Shown one piece after another: positions 22,529 to 34,726 of a stretch of 64,000 nucleotides of DNA. The stretch lies in the NCBI RefSeq assembly GCF_030272615.1, contig NC_081414.1:782914119-782978118 (forward strand), given 5' to 3'. Position numbers and translations under genes: made by a program. The notes under the pieces were generated by a model. The model had not been told where the DNA came from, made no database searches, and worked only from the letters and a program-made list of their open reading frames with translations. Position 1 is the stretch's first letter, and every line of letters begins with the position of its first letter. Origin of the DNA: Cryptomeria japonica (taxonomy: Eukaryota; Streptophyta; Pinopsida; Cupressales; Cupressaceae).

Positions 22529-23608
22529 TGTTAGGTCCTAGAGATAACTGAGAGGGGGGGGGGGGTGAATTAGTTGTCTAATAAATTCAAATCAAAAACA
22601 CTTAACCAACTTAATGCTTAGTACCGGTAAACCAGTTAAGTATGTCGGTAGACAGTGTTAATAGTAAATTGCTATACCGGTAAAGATTAATGCATGAAAC
22701 ATAAACATAAAGTCATCCACAACACATAACACCAATATTTGTACGTGGAAACCCTGTAAGGGGAAAAACCATGGTGGGAAACCTTACCCACAATCAAATG
22801 ATACTACTATAGATACTAAGTGTACATAAATGGGGTCTACACATGCAGAAAGGCCAACAGCTTAGAGCTCACTGCTCAATCACAAAATGGGAGTCACACT
22901 GACTACAATTGGATGATTAAATCCAATAAGAATGTACTACACAAAATAGCATCTTCATATGCTGGATTCAGTACCGATGTAATGCTGATATGCTTCTACA
23001 AAAACCTAGCTTCACCTTCAAATGATGTCTTCATGTATAAATCTGCTAAATCTTGCATATACCTTCTCTTAATTCCTTTTCACATTCCACATTCGATCTT
23101 ACAAATAAGATCTTACATTTATACCATAACCTAAGACCAATTTTAGCAAGTTGGCTCTACAAGATATTACAATAAAAACATTTTATAAACAATATAATAT
23201 CCGATGCAATTACTGATTGAACATGTCAGCTTAATGCATTTACAACAATAATAAATCATCTCCATAGCGTGCCATGCTAATCAGGAAAAGATAAACCTGC
23301 CAGTGTAACTCTAGGTAACCCTGGACCTATTTGTTGGTAACAAAAAACATGCAAATATGAATATACCAATGATTAATTCTTCAAAACAAAGTGTCCACAT
23401 GATGTCTTTGTCATTACCAAGTGTCTTCCATATCATTCCAAGTGCTGGTGATCATTATATCCTGCTGATGAACATTATATCCTACCAGTGAACCATATAC
23501 TAGTAACTATGCAATAGTTGCTTGTTGGTGAATGTTGTTGGATCTCCAAAGTGCTAGTGTTTTAGTAGGTGTTGACATCAATGACAAAACCATACCAAAA
23601 TACCAACA
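22529..23608 (-). repeat. 3' LTR of element D
   Basis: 1,080 bp, TGTTAGGTCC to ATACCAACA on the plus strand. Contains a run of G near 22553-22565 (the C-rich LTR tail on its own strand) and ACCGGTA words near 22622 and 22675. The first about 860 bp match 34741-35600. A pyrimidine strip (ATCTCCCCCTTTGGC) follows at 23609, the polypurine tract on the coding strand. Confidence 0.85.
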
Positions 23609-23987
23609 ATCTCCCCCTTTGGCATTGATGGCAACACAAGATGGAAAAACCGTCAAAGTGCCAAAATAGAAATGCCAAATACCAAAAATCAACAATCTCT
23701 CCCCCTGGGAGCAACATGTGTTTATCAAAGGATTTTCAATACTAATCTCTCCTTAAAAGATAATGTGTTTTTCCATAGATATCTCTCCCTCGTTGACATC
23801 AAATGCCAAAGTTACAAAAATCAAGTTCATATACAAAATACCAATCAATTCAATATACCAACTACTCCCCCTGAGAAGTAGCTTCCTCATCAAAGACCAG
23901 AGTAAAAGATTTGTCTTTTAATTCTACCGGTTGAAGACAATCATCAGTTGTCTAAGTCTCTATTAGTGGTGGTATGACTCCAATCTG
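23609..23987 (-). other. Polypurine tract and 3' untranslated region of D
   Basis: Purine tract at 23609-23621 followed by GCATTGATGGCAACAC. Two more CCCCCT strips lie near 23700 and 23868. No coding frame resembles a protein. The paired purine tracts and CATTGATG words resemble the 3' ends of A and C. Confidence 0.65.
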
Positions 23988-24563
23988 ATCTTTGAGATAT
24001 TCAAAGGTCTCCTTAGGCAAAGGTTTTGTGAAAATATCTGCAAGCTATTCTTTAGTATTCATATAAATCAATTTTATCTCTTTTTCTTCAACTCTTTCCC
24101 TTAGAAAATTCAGTTTGATATAAACATGTTTTGTTTTAGAATGTAATATGGATTCTTAGATATATCAATTGCTGCAGTATTATCACAATATATAGTAATA
24201 GGTTCCTTGCATTTTACCTTTATGTCTTTCAACATTTGCTTAAACCATAGTACTTGTGTATAGTTAATTGTTGCTGCAACATATTCAGATTCTGCTGTTG
24301 ATGAAGATGTACAACTTTGTTTCTTACTCAACCAAGAAACTAATCTCTTTCCAAGAAAGAATTCTCCGTCGGTGGTGCTTTTTCTATCATCCACATCTCC
24401 TGCCCAGTTTGCATCTGTGTATGCACATTGATCAAAATTTTCATCTCTAGGATACCATAATCCAAGATTTGCAATGCCTTGTAAGTACCAAAAAATCCTT
24501 TTTACTGCTGATTCATGGTTTTCCTTAGGATTACTTTGAAATCTTGAAACAATACATACTGCA
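23988..24563 (-). repeat. 576-bp duplication flanking E, left copy (D RNase H end)
   Basis: Matches 30567-31142 base for base in length, with roughly 17 substitutions by eye. It holds the end of D's RNase H (24110-24394: KSTTDGEFFLGKRLVSWLSKKQSCTSSS in part, ESEYVAATINYTQVLWFKQML, IYCDNTAAIDISKNP) and 3' flanking sequence. It directly adjoins E's 5' LTR. Confidence 0.9.
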
Positions 24564-25446
24564 ATGGTGTCTCAACCTTGCATTTATGTGAGGTTACTAT
24601 TTATAGTAAGTTTTCATTTGAGTACGAAATGGTATGAACCTCTCCCTGAAGCTTCTGGTTGGCTAGATAAGCATTCCGGTAAAGTTGCGTCGCAAGGTCA
24701 CAGCTAGTTTTGAAGATATTAAAGTTTTCGTCTTGGAGGGGTGCAATAAAATATTTAAACTTAATTTTGGGGACTTTAGAGGCTCCTAAATGCCCTAAAA
24801 AGTGGTCGTAACCGATAGAGAAGGTTACAAGGTGATAGAGCACTTCGTGAGCTTTCCGACGCTTCAAACGGTTCGTCAATCGGACACCCGGTTCTCAAGT
24901 TATGGCCTCCGGAAGTTTGTACTCCTGAAATAGGAAAAATAATTTGTATCGGATACATAAATGAGCTGTAAAGGGGAGCGACACATGTTGATGTGTGCTT
25001 TAACATGTCATAGGGCATCTAGAAGGGAGATAAGGTCGGCTACACCTTATTGGGTGGTTTTAGCCCATGGTTTTGTAATACCGTTTGACGGTTTCTTGTA
25101 TTGTATCTCCTATTTATGAGGTGTGAGAGATAGAGGTTGTGTGTAAGAGTCCTATGGCTATTGAGTTGCCTCTGAATCTCTAATTAGTGGTACTCCTGCG
25201 AAGAGCTTGCTCTACAAGTATGTTGTAATCTGTTTTTGATTGTTGAATAAAATATTGAGCTGCTTTTGGAGGGTGGGGTTTTTCTCCCGAAAGGGTTTTC
25301 CCCACGTAAATCATTGTGTTGTGGTATGAATGTTATTATATCTATTTCTATTTTCTATAACTGTTGTAATGATCTGAAAAATTTTTGCATTACCCTCCTC
25401 TCAAGGTTAGTGTAGGAAGTTGTTTCCGCTACTTAACTTCTTTACA
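24564..25446 (+). repeat. 5' LTR of element E (first 11 bases missing)
   Basis: 883 bp beginning ATGGTGTCTCAACC; the 3' LTR has TGTTGGGAAAA in front of this. Ends CTTCTTTACA. Roughly 26 differences from the 3' LTR by eye. A frame here (24601-24879) is also in the other LTR and is not coding. Confidence 0.9.
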
Positions 25447-25448
25447 AG

Positions 25449-25460
25449 TGGTATCAGAGC
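25449..25460 (+). other. Primer-binding site of element E
   Basis: TGGTATCAGAGC, a perfect initiator-Met tRNA complement, two bases inside the 5' LTR. Confidence 0.9.
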
Positions 25461-25570
25461 CTGATCACCTTTGGTTTCAATTGTGGGCAGTTGGGTTTTT
25501 TGAACTAATCCAGATTTGAGTGGGAGCTTGTGCAGAAGACACTTTTTGATCTTGTTGTAGGAATATTCAG

Positions 25571-28500
25571 ATGGCGAGTTCGTCAGGGAGAATAGAGGTG
25601 GAGAAATTTAATGGAAGTAATTTTGAGATGTGGAAGCTGAAGATGGAAGATCTACTAATAGATCGAGATCTTTGGGATGCTATTGATGCGAATGTCCAAA
25701 GGCCCTCAGATCCTACTGCGGCAGCTCAATATGATGTTATGGACCGAAAATCCAAGGGTCTAATCAGACTGTGCCTGGCAGACTCTGTTCTAATCAATGT
25801 CCATGAAGAGAACTCTGTAAAGAAGCTATGGACTAAGCTTGGTGAGATGTATCAAGTGAAATCTTTATTAAATCAAATTTTCTTAAGAAAGAAATTGTAT
25901 TCCTTGAAGATGGAAGAGGGTGGACGAATTGCAGACCACCTGGAAGCATTCAATATGTTGGTGGTTCAATTAGTATCCGTCGGTGTTAAGATGGACGAGG
26001 AGGAGAAATGTCAGATCTTGCTTTGTTCTTTGCCTGATTCGTGGGATTCTCTTGTTATGGCTATCGGGAGTACTTCTATTGTTTTGAAATCTGAAGACAT
26101 GGTGGGTGCCCTACTCGGTGAAGAGATGCGAAGGAAGGTATCCATCAGTTCAAAGGAAGCCCTAACCGTTCGTGGAAGACCTAAGGAGAAAGGCAAGAAG
26201 AATGAGAAGCGCGACAAGTCCAAATCCAAAGGGAGATCAAAATCTCCTGGAAAGTCCAAAGTCATTTGTTGGAACTGCGGTAAACCGGGTCACATCCGTA
26301 AGGACTGCAAAGAAGAAAAGAAGAAGAAGAAAAAGAAAAAGTTCGATTCTGATTCTGAGTCCGACAAGGAAGATGGCGATGCATTTATTGCGGCTTTGGC
26401 GACTCATGCAGGTAATGATGCCTAGCTAATTGACTCAGGTGCATCTTTTCATATGACTTCCAATAGAGATTGATTTTCTGAATATGAAGGATTTAATGGA
26501 GGTAAGGTGTACTTGGGTGATGATTCACCTCTAGACATTGTTGGTCGAGGTAAAGTTAGAATCAGATTTTCTGATGGTAGAATAAAAGGGATTAATGGTG
26601 TGCTGCATATCCCTGGATTAAAACGAAACCTGTTATCTGTGAGCAAACTGATAGATGCGGGTGTGCAGGTAGTCTTTTCTGAAACAGGATGTAAGATGAT
26701 TAAGGGTGCTATGGTAGTTGCTAGAGGTGTCAGGTTTGGCACTTTGTATAAGCTTAAAGCATACACTGTTGAGTGTAATAGCACTTCTGTAAAAAGTAAA
26801 TCTGCGGATACTTCACTGGAAGATTTGAAGGTTTCACCTTAAGCAGATGGAAATGGTTTTTGGGTACCTAAGGGTGCTCTTTCATCTGAAGCAAAGTTAC
26901 CTGCAGAGAAGACTATGTTATGGCACCAGAGACTTGACCACATTGGAGAAAAGGGTCTAAGGACCTTGAAAAATAAAAACCTTGTTGAAGGTTTGAATGA
27001 CTGTAACCTTGACTTTGATTTCTGTGAGCATTGCATTTATGGAAAACAAAACCGCGTTCAGTTTTACTCGAGTTCTCATAAAACTTGTGGTGTTTTGGAT
27101 CTTATCCATTCTGATGTGTTTGGTCCAGTAGATGTCTCTTCGATTGGAAAATCCACATATTATGTTTCATTTATTGATGATTTTAGTAGAAGGACATGGG
27201 TATATTTTCTAAAGAGTAAATCTGAAGTTTTTAGTCGTTTTAAAGAATTTAAAGCAATGGTTGAGTTGCAGACTAGAAAGAAAATAAAATGTTTGAGAAC
27301 TGATAATGGCGGTGAGTTTTTCTCTAATGATTTTGATAGATTCTGTAAAGACTGTGGAATTAACAGGCAGAAGACAACTCCGTATTCTCCACAGCAGAAT
27401 GGAGTTGTAGAAAGAATGAACAGGACACTGATGGAGAAGGCTAGGAGTATGTTGAGTGGTGCTAGTCTCGAACAAAAGTTTTGGGCTGAAGCTGTTGCCA
27501 CTGCTTGCTACCTGATTAACAGGTCTCCTACATCAGCTCTTGTTGATAAAATGCCTATGGAAGCATGGTCAGGTCACAAGCCTTCATTGAGACATCTTAG
27601 AGTTTTTGGTTGCGAGGCATATGCACATGTGCCAAAGGAGAAGCGAACAAAGTTGGAGAACAAGGCTGTGAAATGTATCTTCATCGGGTATAGTTATGGT
27701 GTGAAAGGATACAAGCTTTGGGACCCTGTTGCACAAAAGGTAATTCACAGTAGAAGTGTTATTTTTAGAGAAATTAAGTCTCCTTCTGTTACATTGCAGC
27801 CAGAATAGACTAAAAAAGAAGATGTGATTCAACTTCCTTCTACACCTGAAAGAGTTGAATCGAGACCCCTAGATAAGCAAGAAGTTGAGGAGAGCTCGTC
27901 TAGCTCTGAATCTTCAGAAGAGGAGGAAGAACCTCCAACTCAGCTTGTTCGAAGGTCTACAAGACATAGACAACCACCTGAAAGGTATTCACTTGATGAT
28001 TGGAGATGTATTTTTGCTTTGAATACTAGTGTGGATGAACTGAAATCTGTAGAAGAGGCATTAGGTATGAATGATGCAGAATCCTGGAAGATTGCTATGG
28101 AGGAAGAAATGGCAGCTTTGAAAAAGAATGATACATGGGATCTTGTACCATTGCCTGAAGGACGAAAACCTGTTGGTTGTAAATGGGTGTTCAAGAAAAA
28201 GATTGGTTCAGATGGAAGCATTGAGAAGTATAAAGCAAGGCTGGTTGCAAAAGGCTACTCTCAGGTTGAGGGTGTTGATTATGGTGAGATATTTTCTCCT
28301 GTTGCAAAAATGACGTCCATTAGATTTTTGCTTTCTATTGCTACTGCTTATGATTTAGAGGTTGAGCAAATGGATGTGAAAACTGCTTTCCTTCATGGTG
28401 ATTTGGAGGAAGATATTTATATGACACAGCCAGAGCACTATGTGGTGAAAGGCAAAAGTAATTTGGTCTGTAAATTGAAGAAATCTTTGTATGGCCTCAA

Positions 28501-29584
28501 ACAAAGTCCTAGGATGTGGTACCAGAAATTTGATACATATGTGTTGAGTTTGGGATTTGAACGTTCTAAATCAGATCACTGTGTTTATTATAAATCTGAT
28601 GGTGATCATTTCTTATTCATTGCATTGTATGTTGATGATATGTTATTCATTGGTAAAGGGAAAGGTATGATTTCAGAACTGAAGTCTCAGCTCGCTGCTA
28701 AATTTGAAATGAAAGATCTTGGTGTAGCAAAGCACATTCTTGGGATGGAAATTAGAAGAGATAGGGTAAACAGAAAGCTATGGCTAGGTCAGAGTAAGTA
28801 TGTGAATTCAGTGTTATAGAGGTTCAACATGCAGAATTGTAGACCATTGAGTGTTCCTTTAACAGTTGGAACGAAACTATCTGTTTCAGATTGTCCTACA
28901 TCCCCATTGGAGATGGAAGACATGAGCAGAGTGCCTTACTAGAGTGCGGTTGGAAGCTTGATGTATGCTATGGTCTGTACTAGACCAGACATTGCCCAAG
29001 CAGTGGGAGTACTTTCTAGATATATGTCTAATCCTGGTAGAGTTCATTGGGATGCAGTCAAAAGAGTCTTCAGATATTTGAAGGGTACTTCAGAGTATTC
29101 TTTGTGTTATCATGGTAATTCAGTTGGAGACATGACTTCCCTTGATATCCATGGTTATGTGGATTCAGATTGGGCAGGTGATATTGATAGCAGAAGATCC
29201 ACCAGTGCTTATGTGTTTACTTTGTTTGGTGGTGCAATTAGTTGGATGAGTAAGCGACAGGCTGTGGTTGCTTTATCCACTACTCAAGCAGAGTATATGG
29301 TAGCTACTCATGCTTGTAAAGAGGCCATTTGGCTTAAGAGACTGTGTTCGGATATTGGAATAAAACAAGGTACAGTGACAGTTTACTGTGACAGTCAGAG
29401 TGCATTTAGCCTAGCTAAGAACCCGACATTTCATGCCCGGACCAAACATATTGATGTTCAGCATCATTTTGTTAGAGATATGGTCGAAGATGGTAGGGTG
29501 AAGCTGGTTAAGGTGGAAACTTTGATGAATGTTGCAGATGCTTTAACTAAGGCTGTGAGCACAGAGAAGTTCAGATGGTGTTAA
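25571..29584 (+). pseudogene. Gag-Pol polyprotein of copia element E
   Basis: One frame of 1,338 codons encodes all copia domains. Gag: MASSSGRIEVEKFNGSNFEMW, with zinc knuckle CWNCGKPGHIRKDC near 26268-26309. Protease: LIDSGASFHMT near 26426. Integrase: zinc-binding H-H-C-C near 26926-27040, then the catalytic set D in HSDVFGP, D in RTDNGGEF and E in VVERMNRT. RT: MDVKTAFLHGDLEE and intact LYVDDMLF. RNase H: DSDWAGD, TTQAEYMVATHACKEAIWL, CDSQSAF, HARTKHIDVQHH. Premature stops are at 26423, 26471, 26840, 27806, 28817 and 28940; the last two look like CAG-to-TAG. The polymerase and integrase residues are otherwise intact. Gag, protease, integrase and RT would act in the element's virus-like particle. 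Confidence 0.95.
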
Positions 29585-29673
29585 GAGTCTATGGGCCTTA
29601 TGGCCCCTAGCAATTGATTCATTGTGTTGACATTCCCTTCCGCTCTTGCAAGGTGTTCGACAAGTGGGAGATT
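29585..29673 (+). other. 3' untranslated region and polypurine tract of E
   Basis: Short region after the TAA. CAAGTGGGAGATT at 29661-29673 directly precedes the 3' LTR and is the polypurine tract. Confidence 0.75.
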
Positions 29674-30566
29674 TGTTGGGAAAAATGGTGTCTCAACCTT
29701 GCATTTATGTGAGGTTACTATTTATAGTAAGTTTTCATTTGAGCACGAAATGGTGCGAAACTCTCCCTGAAGCTTCTGGTTGGCTAGATAAGCATTCCGG
29801 TAAAGTTGCGTCGCAAGGTCACAACTAGTTTTGAAGATATTAAAGTTTTCGTCTTGGAGGGGTGCAATAAAATATTAAACTTAATTTTGGGAACTTTAGA
29901 GGCTCCAAAATGCCCTGAAAAGTGGCCATAACCGGTGAAGCAGGTTACGAGGTGATAGAGCACTTTGCGAGCTTTCCGACGCTTCAAACGGTTCGTCAAT
30001 CGGACACTCGGTTCTTAAGTTATGGCCTCCGGAAGTTTGTACTCCTGAAATAGGAAAAATAATTTGTATCGGATACATAAATGAGCTGTAAAGGGGAGCA
30101 ACACATGTTGATGTGTGCTTTAACATGTCATAGGGCATCTAGAAGAGAGATAAGGTCGGCTACACCTTATTGGGTGGTTTTAGCCCATGGTTTTGTAATA
30201 CCGTTTGACGGTTTCTTGTATTGTATCTCCTATTTATGAGGTGTGAGAGATAGAGGTTGTGTGTAAGAGTCCTATGGCTATTGAGTTGCCTCTGAATCTC
30301 TGATTAGTGGTACTCCTGCGAAGAGCTTGCTCTGCAAGTATGTTGTAATCTGTTTTTGATTACTGAATAAAATATTGAGCTGCTTTTGGAGGGTGGGGTT
30401 TTTCTCCCGAAAGGGTTTTCCCCACGTAAATCATTGTGTTGTGGTATGAATGTTATTATATCTATTTCTATTTTCTATAACTGTTGTAATGATCTGAAAA
30501 AGTTTTGCATTACCCTCCTCTCAAGGTTAGTGTAGGAAGTTGTTTCCGCTACTTAACTTCCTTACA
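29674..30566 (+). repeat. 3' LTR of element E
   Basis: 893 bp, TGTTGGGAAAAATGG to CTTCCTTACA, complete at both ends. D sequence resumes at once at 30567. Confidence 0.92.
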
Positions 30567-31142
30567 ATCTTTGAGATATTCAAAGGTCTCCTTAGGCAAA
30601 GGTTTTGTGAAAATATCTGCAAGCTATTCTTTAGTATTCACATAAACCAATTTTATCTCTTTTTCTTCAACTCTTTCCCTTAGAAAATTCAGTTTGATAG
30701 AAACATGTTTTGTTTTAGAATGTAATATGGATTCTTAGATATATCAATTGTTGCAATATTATCACAATATATAGTAATAAGTTCCTTGCATTTTACCTTT
30801 ATGTCTTTCAACATTTGCTTAAACCATAGTACTTGTGTATAGTTAATTGTTGTTGCAACATATTCAGATTCTGCTGTTGATAAAGATGTACAACTTTGTT
30901 TCTTACTCAACCAAGAAACTAATCTCTTTCCAAGAAATAATTCTCCGTCAGTGGTGCTTTTTCTATCATCCACATCTCATGCCCAGTTTGCATCTGTGTA
31001 TGCACATAGATCAAAATTTTCATCTCTAGGATAACATAATCCAAGATTTGCAGTGCCTTGTAAGTACCGAAAAATCCTTTTTACTACTGATTCATGGTTT
31101 TCCCTAGGATTACTTTGAAATCTTGAAACAATACATACTGCA
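30567..31142 (-). repeat. 576-bp duplication flanking E, right copy (D RNase H)
   Basis: Same length as 23988-24563, without a single gap. The RNase H of D reads here from 30973 leftwards: KSTTDGELFLGKRLVSWLSK, TAESEYVATTINYTQVLW, CDNIATIDISKNP. This copy is continuous with D's upstream pol at 31143, so it is the one in the original D context. Confidence 0.9.
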
Positions 31143-32233
31143 TTCATAATATCAAGCCTGGTTTGTGTCAAATATAGTAAACCTCCTATCATAGATTTGT
31201 ATCTAGTTGGATTAACAGGTGTAGATTAATCTCTTTGAGATAATTTGTCATTTGTAGTCATAGGTGTGCTTACCGGTTTAGAGTTCTCCATCCCAAATTT
31301 CTTTAGTAACTCTTTCAAGTACTTGGATTGACTCAAAAATATACCTTTGTTAGTCTGTGAAATTTGCAATCCTAAAAAGAATTTTATTTCTCCAATCATA
31401 GACATTTCAAATTCTTGCTGCAGTTTAATAGAAAATTCTTTACATAATCCATCTTCTCCTCCAAAGATTATATCATCAATGAATACTTCTATAATCAAGA
31501 TGTCATCATTAGTTATTTTATAATATAAATTGTTGTCTGCATTTCCTTTAGTAAAACCAATCTTTAAAAGATACTTATCCAACCTTGCATACCAAGCTCT
31601 TGGGGCTTGTTTCAATCCATACAAAGCTTTTCTTAACTTGCAAACCATATCATTGTCATCTATCAAAGAAAATCCATCAAGTTGTTCAATATAGACTTCC
31701 TCTTCAAGATCTCCATTCATGAATGCATATTTAATATCCATTTGATAAACTTTGTAGTTCTTGTGAGCTGCAAAGGCCAAGAATAATTTGACTACCTCAA
31801 TTCTAGCTACCAGTGCAAAGGTTTCATTGTAATCAACTCCTTCTTTCTAAGAATATCCCTTAGACACTATTCTTGCTTTATTTCTGACAACCTTACCATT
31901 TTCATTAAGTTTGTTTCTAAATACCCATTTGGTTCCAATTACATTTTTATCTTTAGGCCGGGGAACTAATGTCCAAGTATTATTTTTCTCAATTTGTCCT
32001 AATTCTTCTTCCATAGCTTTAATCCAAAATTTATCTTCACATGCCTCATTAATAGATGATGGTTCAATTTGAGAAATAAGACATACCTCTTCATTTGCCA
32101 ATCTTTCTCTTGTCATAACTCCTTTAAATTTGTTTCCAATTATCTGATCTTCAGAATGATTCAATCTTACATACCGGGGTGTCTTAGTTTGTTGTTGTTC
32201 TTCAATTACTGTAGAATCCTCTGATAGTACCAA
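30977..32233 (-). pseudogene. Copia RT and RNase H N-part of element D
   Basis: Read leftwards from 32233. N-terminal RT: WIKAMEEELGQIEKNNTWTLVPRP, IGTKWVFRNKLNENGKVVRNKAR. Palm: YQMDIKYAFMNGDLEEEVYIEQ (catalytic Asp present), LYGLKQAPRAWY, then IIEVFIDDIIFG, where the copia YVDD box is FIDD. It goes on to FFLGLQISQ, YLKELLKKFGM, then MIGGLLYLTQTRLDI and DANWA of RNase H. Stops or shifts near 31850, 31800 and 31225 inactivate it. Confidence 0.88.
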
Positions 32234-32374
32234 GGTAACTAGATCTTCATTCTATACTGGTGGATTTAGTGTAGGTTCATTTGTCACAATTTCTGTTTCC
32301 GGTTTAGAGTCTATATACCTTGAAGTTCCTCTAAATTGTTCATCAATATTTACATTTGTACTCTCAACAATTTT

Positions 32375-33304
32375 CTACAATCTCTTGTTAAAACATCTAT
32401 ATGCCTTTCTCTTAGATGAATAACCAAGAAATATTCTTTCATCACTTCTAGGATCAAATTTGCCAATATACTCATCTCTTCTAATATAACATTTACTTCC
32501 AAAAATTTTGAAATACTTAAGAGTAGGAGTATTACCAAACCATAGTTCATGAGGGGTCTTACCCATTTCACCTTTGATGTGAACTTTGTTGAATGTATAG
32601 ACAACTATGTTGACTACTTCTCTCCAATACACATGTGGTAAATTTGCTTCAGATAACATACTTCTTGTTGCATCCAAGATAGTTCTATTTTTCCTTTCAA
32701 CAACGCCCTTCTGTTGTGCTGTCTGAGGTGCTGATAGTTGTCTTTTGATTCCATTCACTTCACAAAATGTATTAAAGTCCTTAGATGTGAATTCTCCTCC
32801 TTGATCCGATCTTAAACATTTGATTATCTTACCGGTTTCATTTTCAACCATTGCTTTGAACAGTTTGAACTTTCCAAGTGCTTCTGATTTTTCTCTGAGA
32901 AAAGTAGCCCAACACATTCTAGAATAATCATCAATAATTAGTATGAAATATCTATCACCTTGTAGGCTTTTGGTTCTAGCTGGACCACATAAATCAGTGT
33001 GAATCAAATCAAGAGCATTATTGGATTTTTTTGGAATACTTTTGAAACTAGCTCTAATTTGTTTTCCAAATTGACATTCCTTACATATTGTATTATGAGG
33101 TTTCACAATTTTAGGTAGATCTCTAACTACTTTAGAAGTATTGATCTTCACCATGCAATCAAAGTTTACATGACATAGTCTCTTATGCCATAACCAACTT
33201 TCATCTATATGTGCAATCAAGAATGCCTTTTCACTATTATTCAAATGAAAGATATTACCTCTAGTCTGATTACTGGTTGCAATCTCCAAACCAGTTCTAT
33301 TCAT
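32375..33304 (-). pseudogene. Copia integrase of element D
   Basis: An open minus-strand frame of 309 residues. Zinc-binding region: WLWHKRLCHVNFDCMV, then CKECQFGKQ. Catalytic triad: D in HTDLCGPARTKSLQGD, D in RSDQGGEFTSKDF, E in QKGVVERKNRTILDATRSML. The C-terminal part PHELWFGNTPTLKYFKIFGSKCYI and RIFLGYSSKRKAYRCFN is standard copia. All triad residues remain. It is preceded by protease in nearly continuous reading. Confidence 0.92.
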
Positions 33305-33334
33305 GATTTTGCATTTTCCATTTTTAAATTGTAA

Positions 33335-33913
33335 CTAAAATCCTTTCTCAACCAATTGACCAACACTTAAAAGATTATGCTTTAATCCTTCAACATAGTA
33401 GACATTGTCAGTGTTATCCTTACCATCAAGTGATATTGAACCTTTACCTTTGATTGAACAAGATTTGTCATCTCCAAATCTTACTAAACCTCCATTGTAT
33501 TCTTGAAAGTTCAAGAATTTACTTTTGTCTCCTGTCATATGATGTGAGCATCCTGAGTCAATGATCCATTCATCCTTTACTTCAACTTTAGCTGTTAGGG
33601 CTTGTTCTACCGGTTGAGCAGTAGGTGTCGGTTGATCTTCAGTTATAGCAACAAAAACCCATCCATTGTCTATTGGATCCTCATCAGAATCATCAGTCAC
33701 ACCTTCATCAGCAATGTAACAAGATTTGTCTTTGTTCTTCTTAAATCTGTATCTTTGATATTCAGGATTAGGCTTGTATGTTCTTCTAGCTTCTTCTCTT
33801 AGTCTAGCATGTCTATCAGGGCATCTCAAAACCATATGACGAATCTTATTGCAGTTAAAAAATTTAAAGGGTGCTTTACCTTCATACTTACTTCCAACTG
33901 GACCTTTTGGCAT
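33335..33913 (-). pseudogene. Copia zinc knuckle and protease of element D
   Basis: Frame of 192 residues. Degenerate knuckle FFNCNKIRHMVLRCPDRH (first Cys to Phe, Gly-His altered); Asp/Glu-rich spacer; then DEWIIDSGCSHHMTGDKSKF, the copia retropepsin site with intact D-S-G. It ends VEGLKHNLLSVGQLVEKGF, the usual passage to the pre-integrase domain. Confidence 0.9.
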
Positions 33914-34683
33914 TTTCCTTGCAAATAGTGCTTCAAGTTCTTCAAGCTCTTCATTCTCCTTCCTAGTTTCTTCAAGTTCTCTTGCATAAAAGGCTTTCCA
34001 ATCTAATTTGCAAATGATGGGGTAGATGATGTTGATGCTTTAAAGGCCAAATCTATCTTTATAGTAGCAACAGGACCAAATTCCTCAATTTCAAAAGCTG
34101 AAAGTTTTCCAATCAATGTATCCCTAGTTACTGATGTATTAGGCATTGTTCTCAACTCATTTATAGCAGTAACCTTCATTTTATATGCTGGTGGTAATCC
34201 TCTTAAGATTTTTGAAACAATTTCATCCTCACTCAAAGTTCCTCCACAACATTTAATACCTAAAATAATTTCATTTACTCTTTCCATAAAAGCAGAAATC
34301 CTTTCATCTTCTTCCATTTTCAGATGTTCATACCTGACTCAGAAGCTTTCAAGTTTTGCAATATTGACTGTGGAATCTCCTTCATTCAGTGTTTCCAAAT
34401 GATCCCAAATAGCTTTAGTAGTAGACCTATATGATAATCCCATGATTTGTTGATCTGATAAAGCGCTCAAAAGTTCTTCTCTTGCTTTGTAATCATTCTC
34501 CTCATCTTTAGCTAAGGTAGTTGGAGCAGTCTGATCAGCTACAACAACAGTATAACCATTATTTGTAACTTCCTAGATGTCTTTACCAATGCAGTTTAGA
34601 TGTGTCTCCATTCTGATCTTCCATATCCCATACTTGGTTCCATCAAGTTTAGGACTGTCCTTCCTGAAATAATTAGTAGTCAT
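33914..34683 (-). pseudogene. Copia Gag of element D
   Basis: Starts at an ATG at 34683 (MTTNYFRKDSPKLDG), close to the primer site. Copia Gag pattern: YGIWKIRMETHL, then DQIMGLSYRSTTKAIWDHLETL, YEHLKMEEDERISAFMERVNEIILG, LSEDEIVSKILRGLPPAY. Internal stops (near 34573 and 34340, and TAG after FAN near 34003) and a shift before the knuckle break it. Confidence 0.85.
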
Positions 34684-34726
34684 TGGATCTCCTCAAGTTG
34701 TTAAACTTCTGCAAAAAGAGGACTAG

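Larger units (their letters stand above)
24564..30566 (+). mobile_element. Element E: plus-strand Ty1/copia element, near full length
   Basis: 5' LTR 24564-25446, primer site, one Gag-Pol frame 25571-29584, purine tract, 3' LTR 29674-30566. It is inserted in antisense orientation within D. The two LTRs differ at about 3% of sites by eye. The 5' LTR lacks its first 11 bases, and the flanks are a 576-bp duplication instead of the usual 5-bp one. It is the most complete autonomous-type element in the window but has six premature stops. Confidence 0.92.

Noticed and set aside
22553-22566. Poly-G run (also 34770-34780, with poly-C at 51376) as telomere-like or structural signal
   Set aside because: It is the shared C-rich LTR tail of the copia families, expanded by slippage.
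22820-23134. 104-residue frame present twice (also 35034-35348)
   Set aside because: It lies within the two LTRs of D, antisense to D's transcription, with no domain.
24601-25018. Minus-strand frames repeated at 29784-30138
   Set aside because: Both are LTR copies of E and have no recognisable domain.
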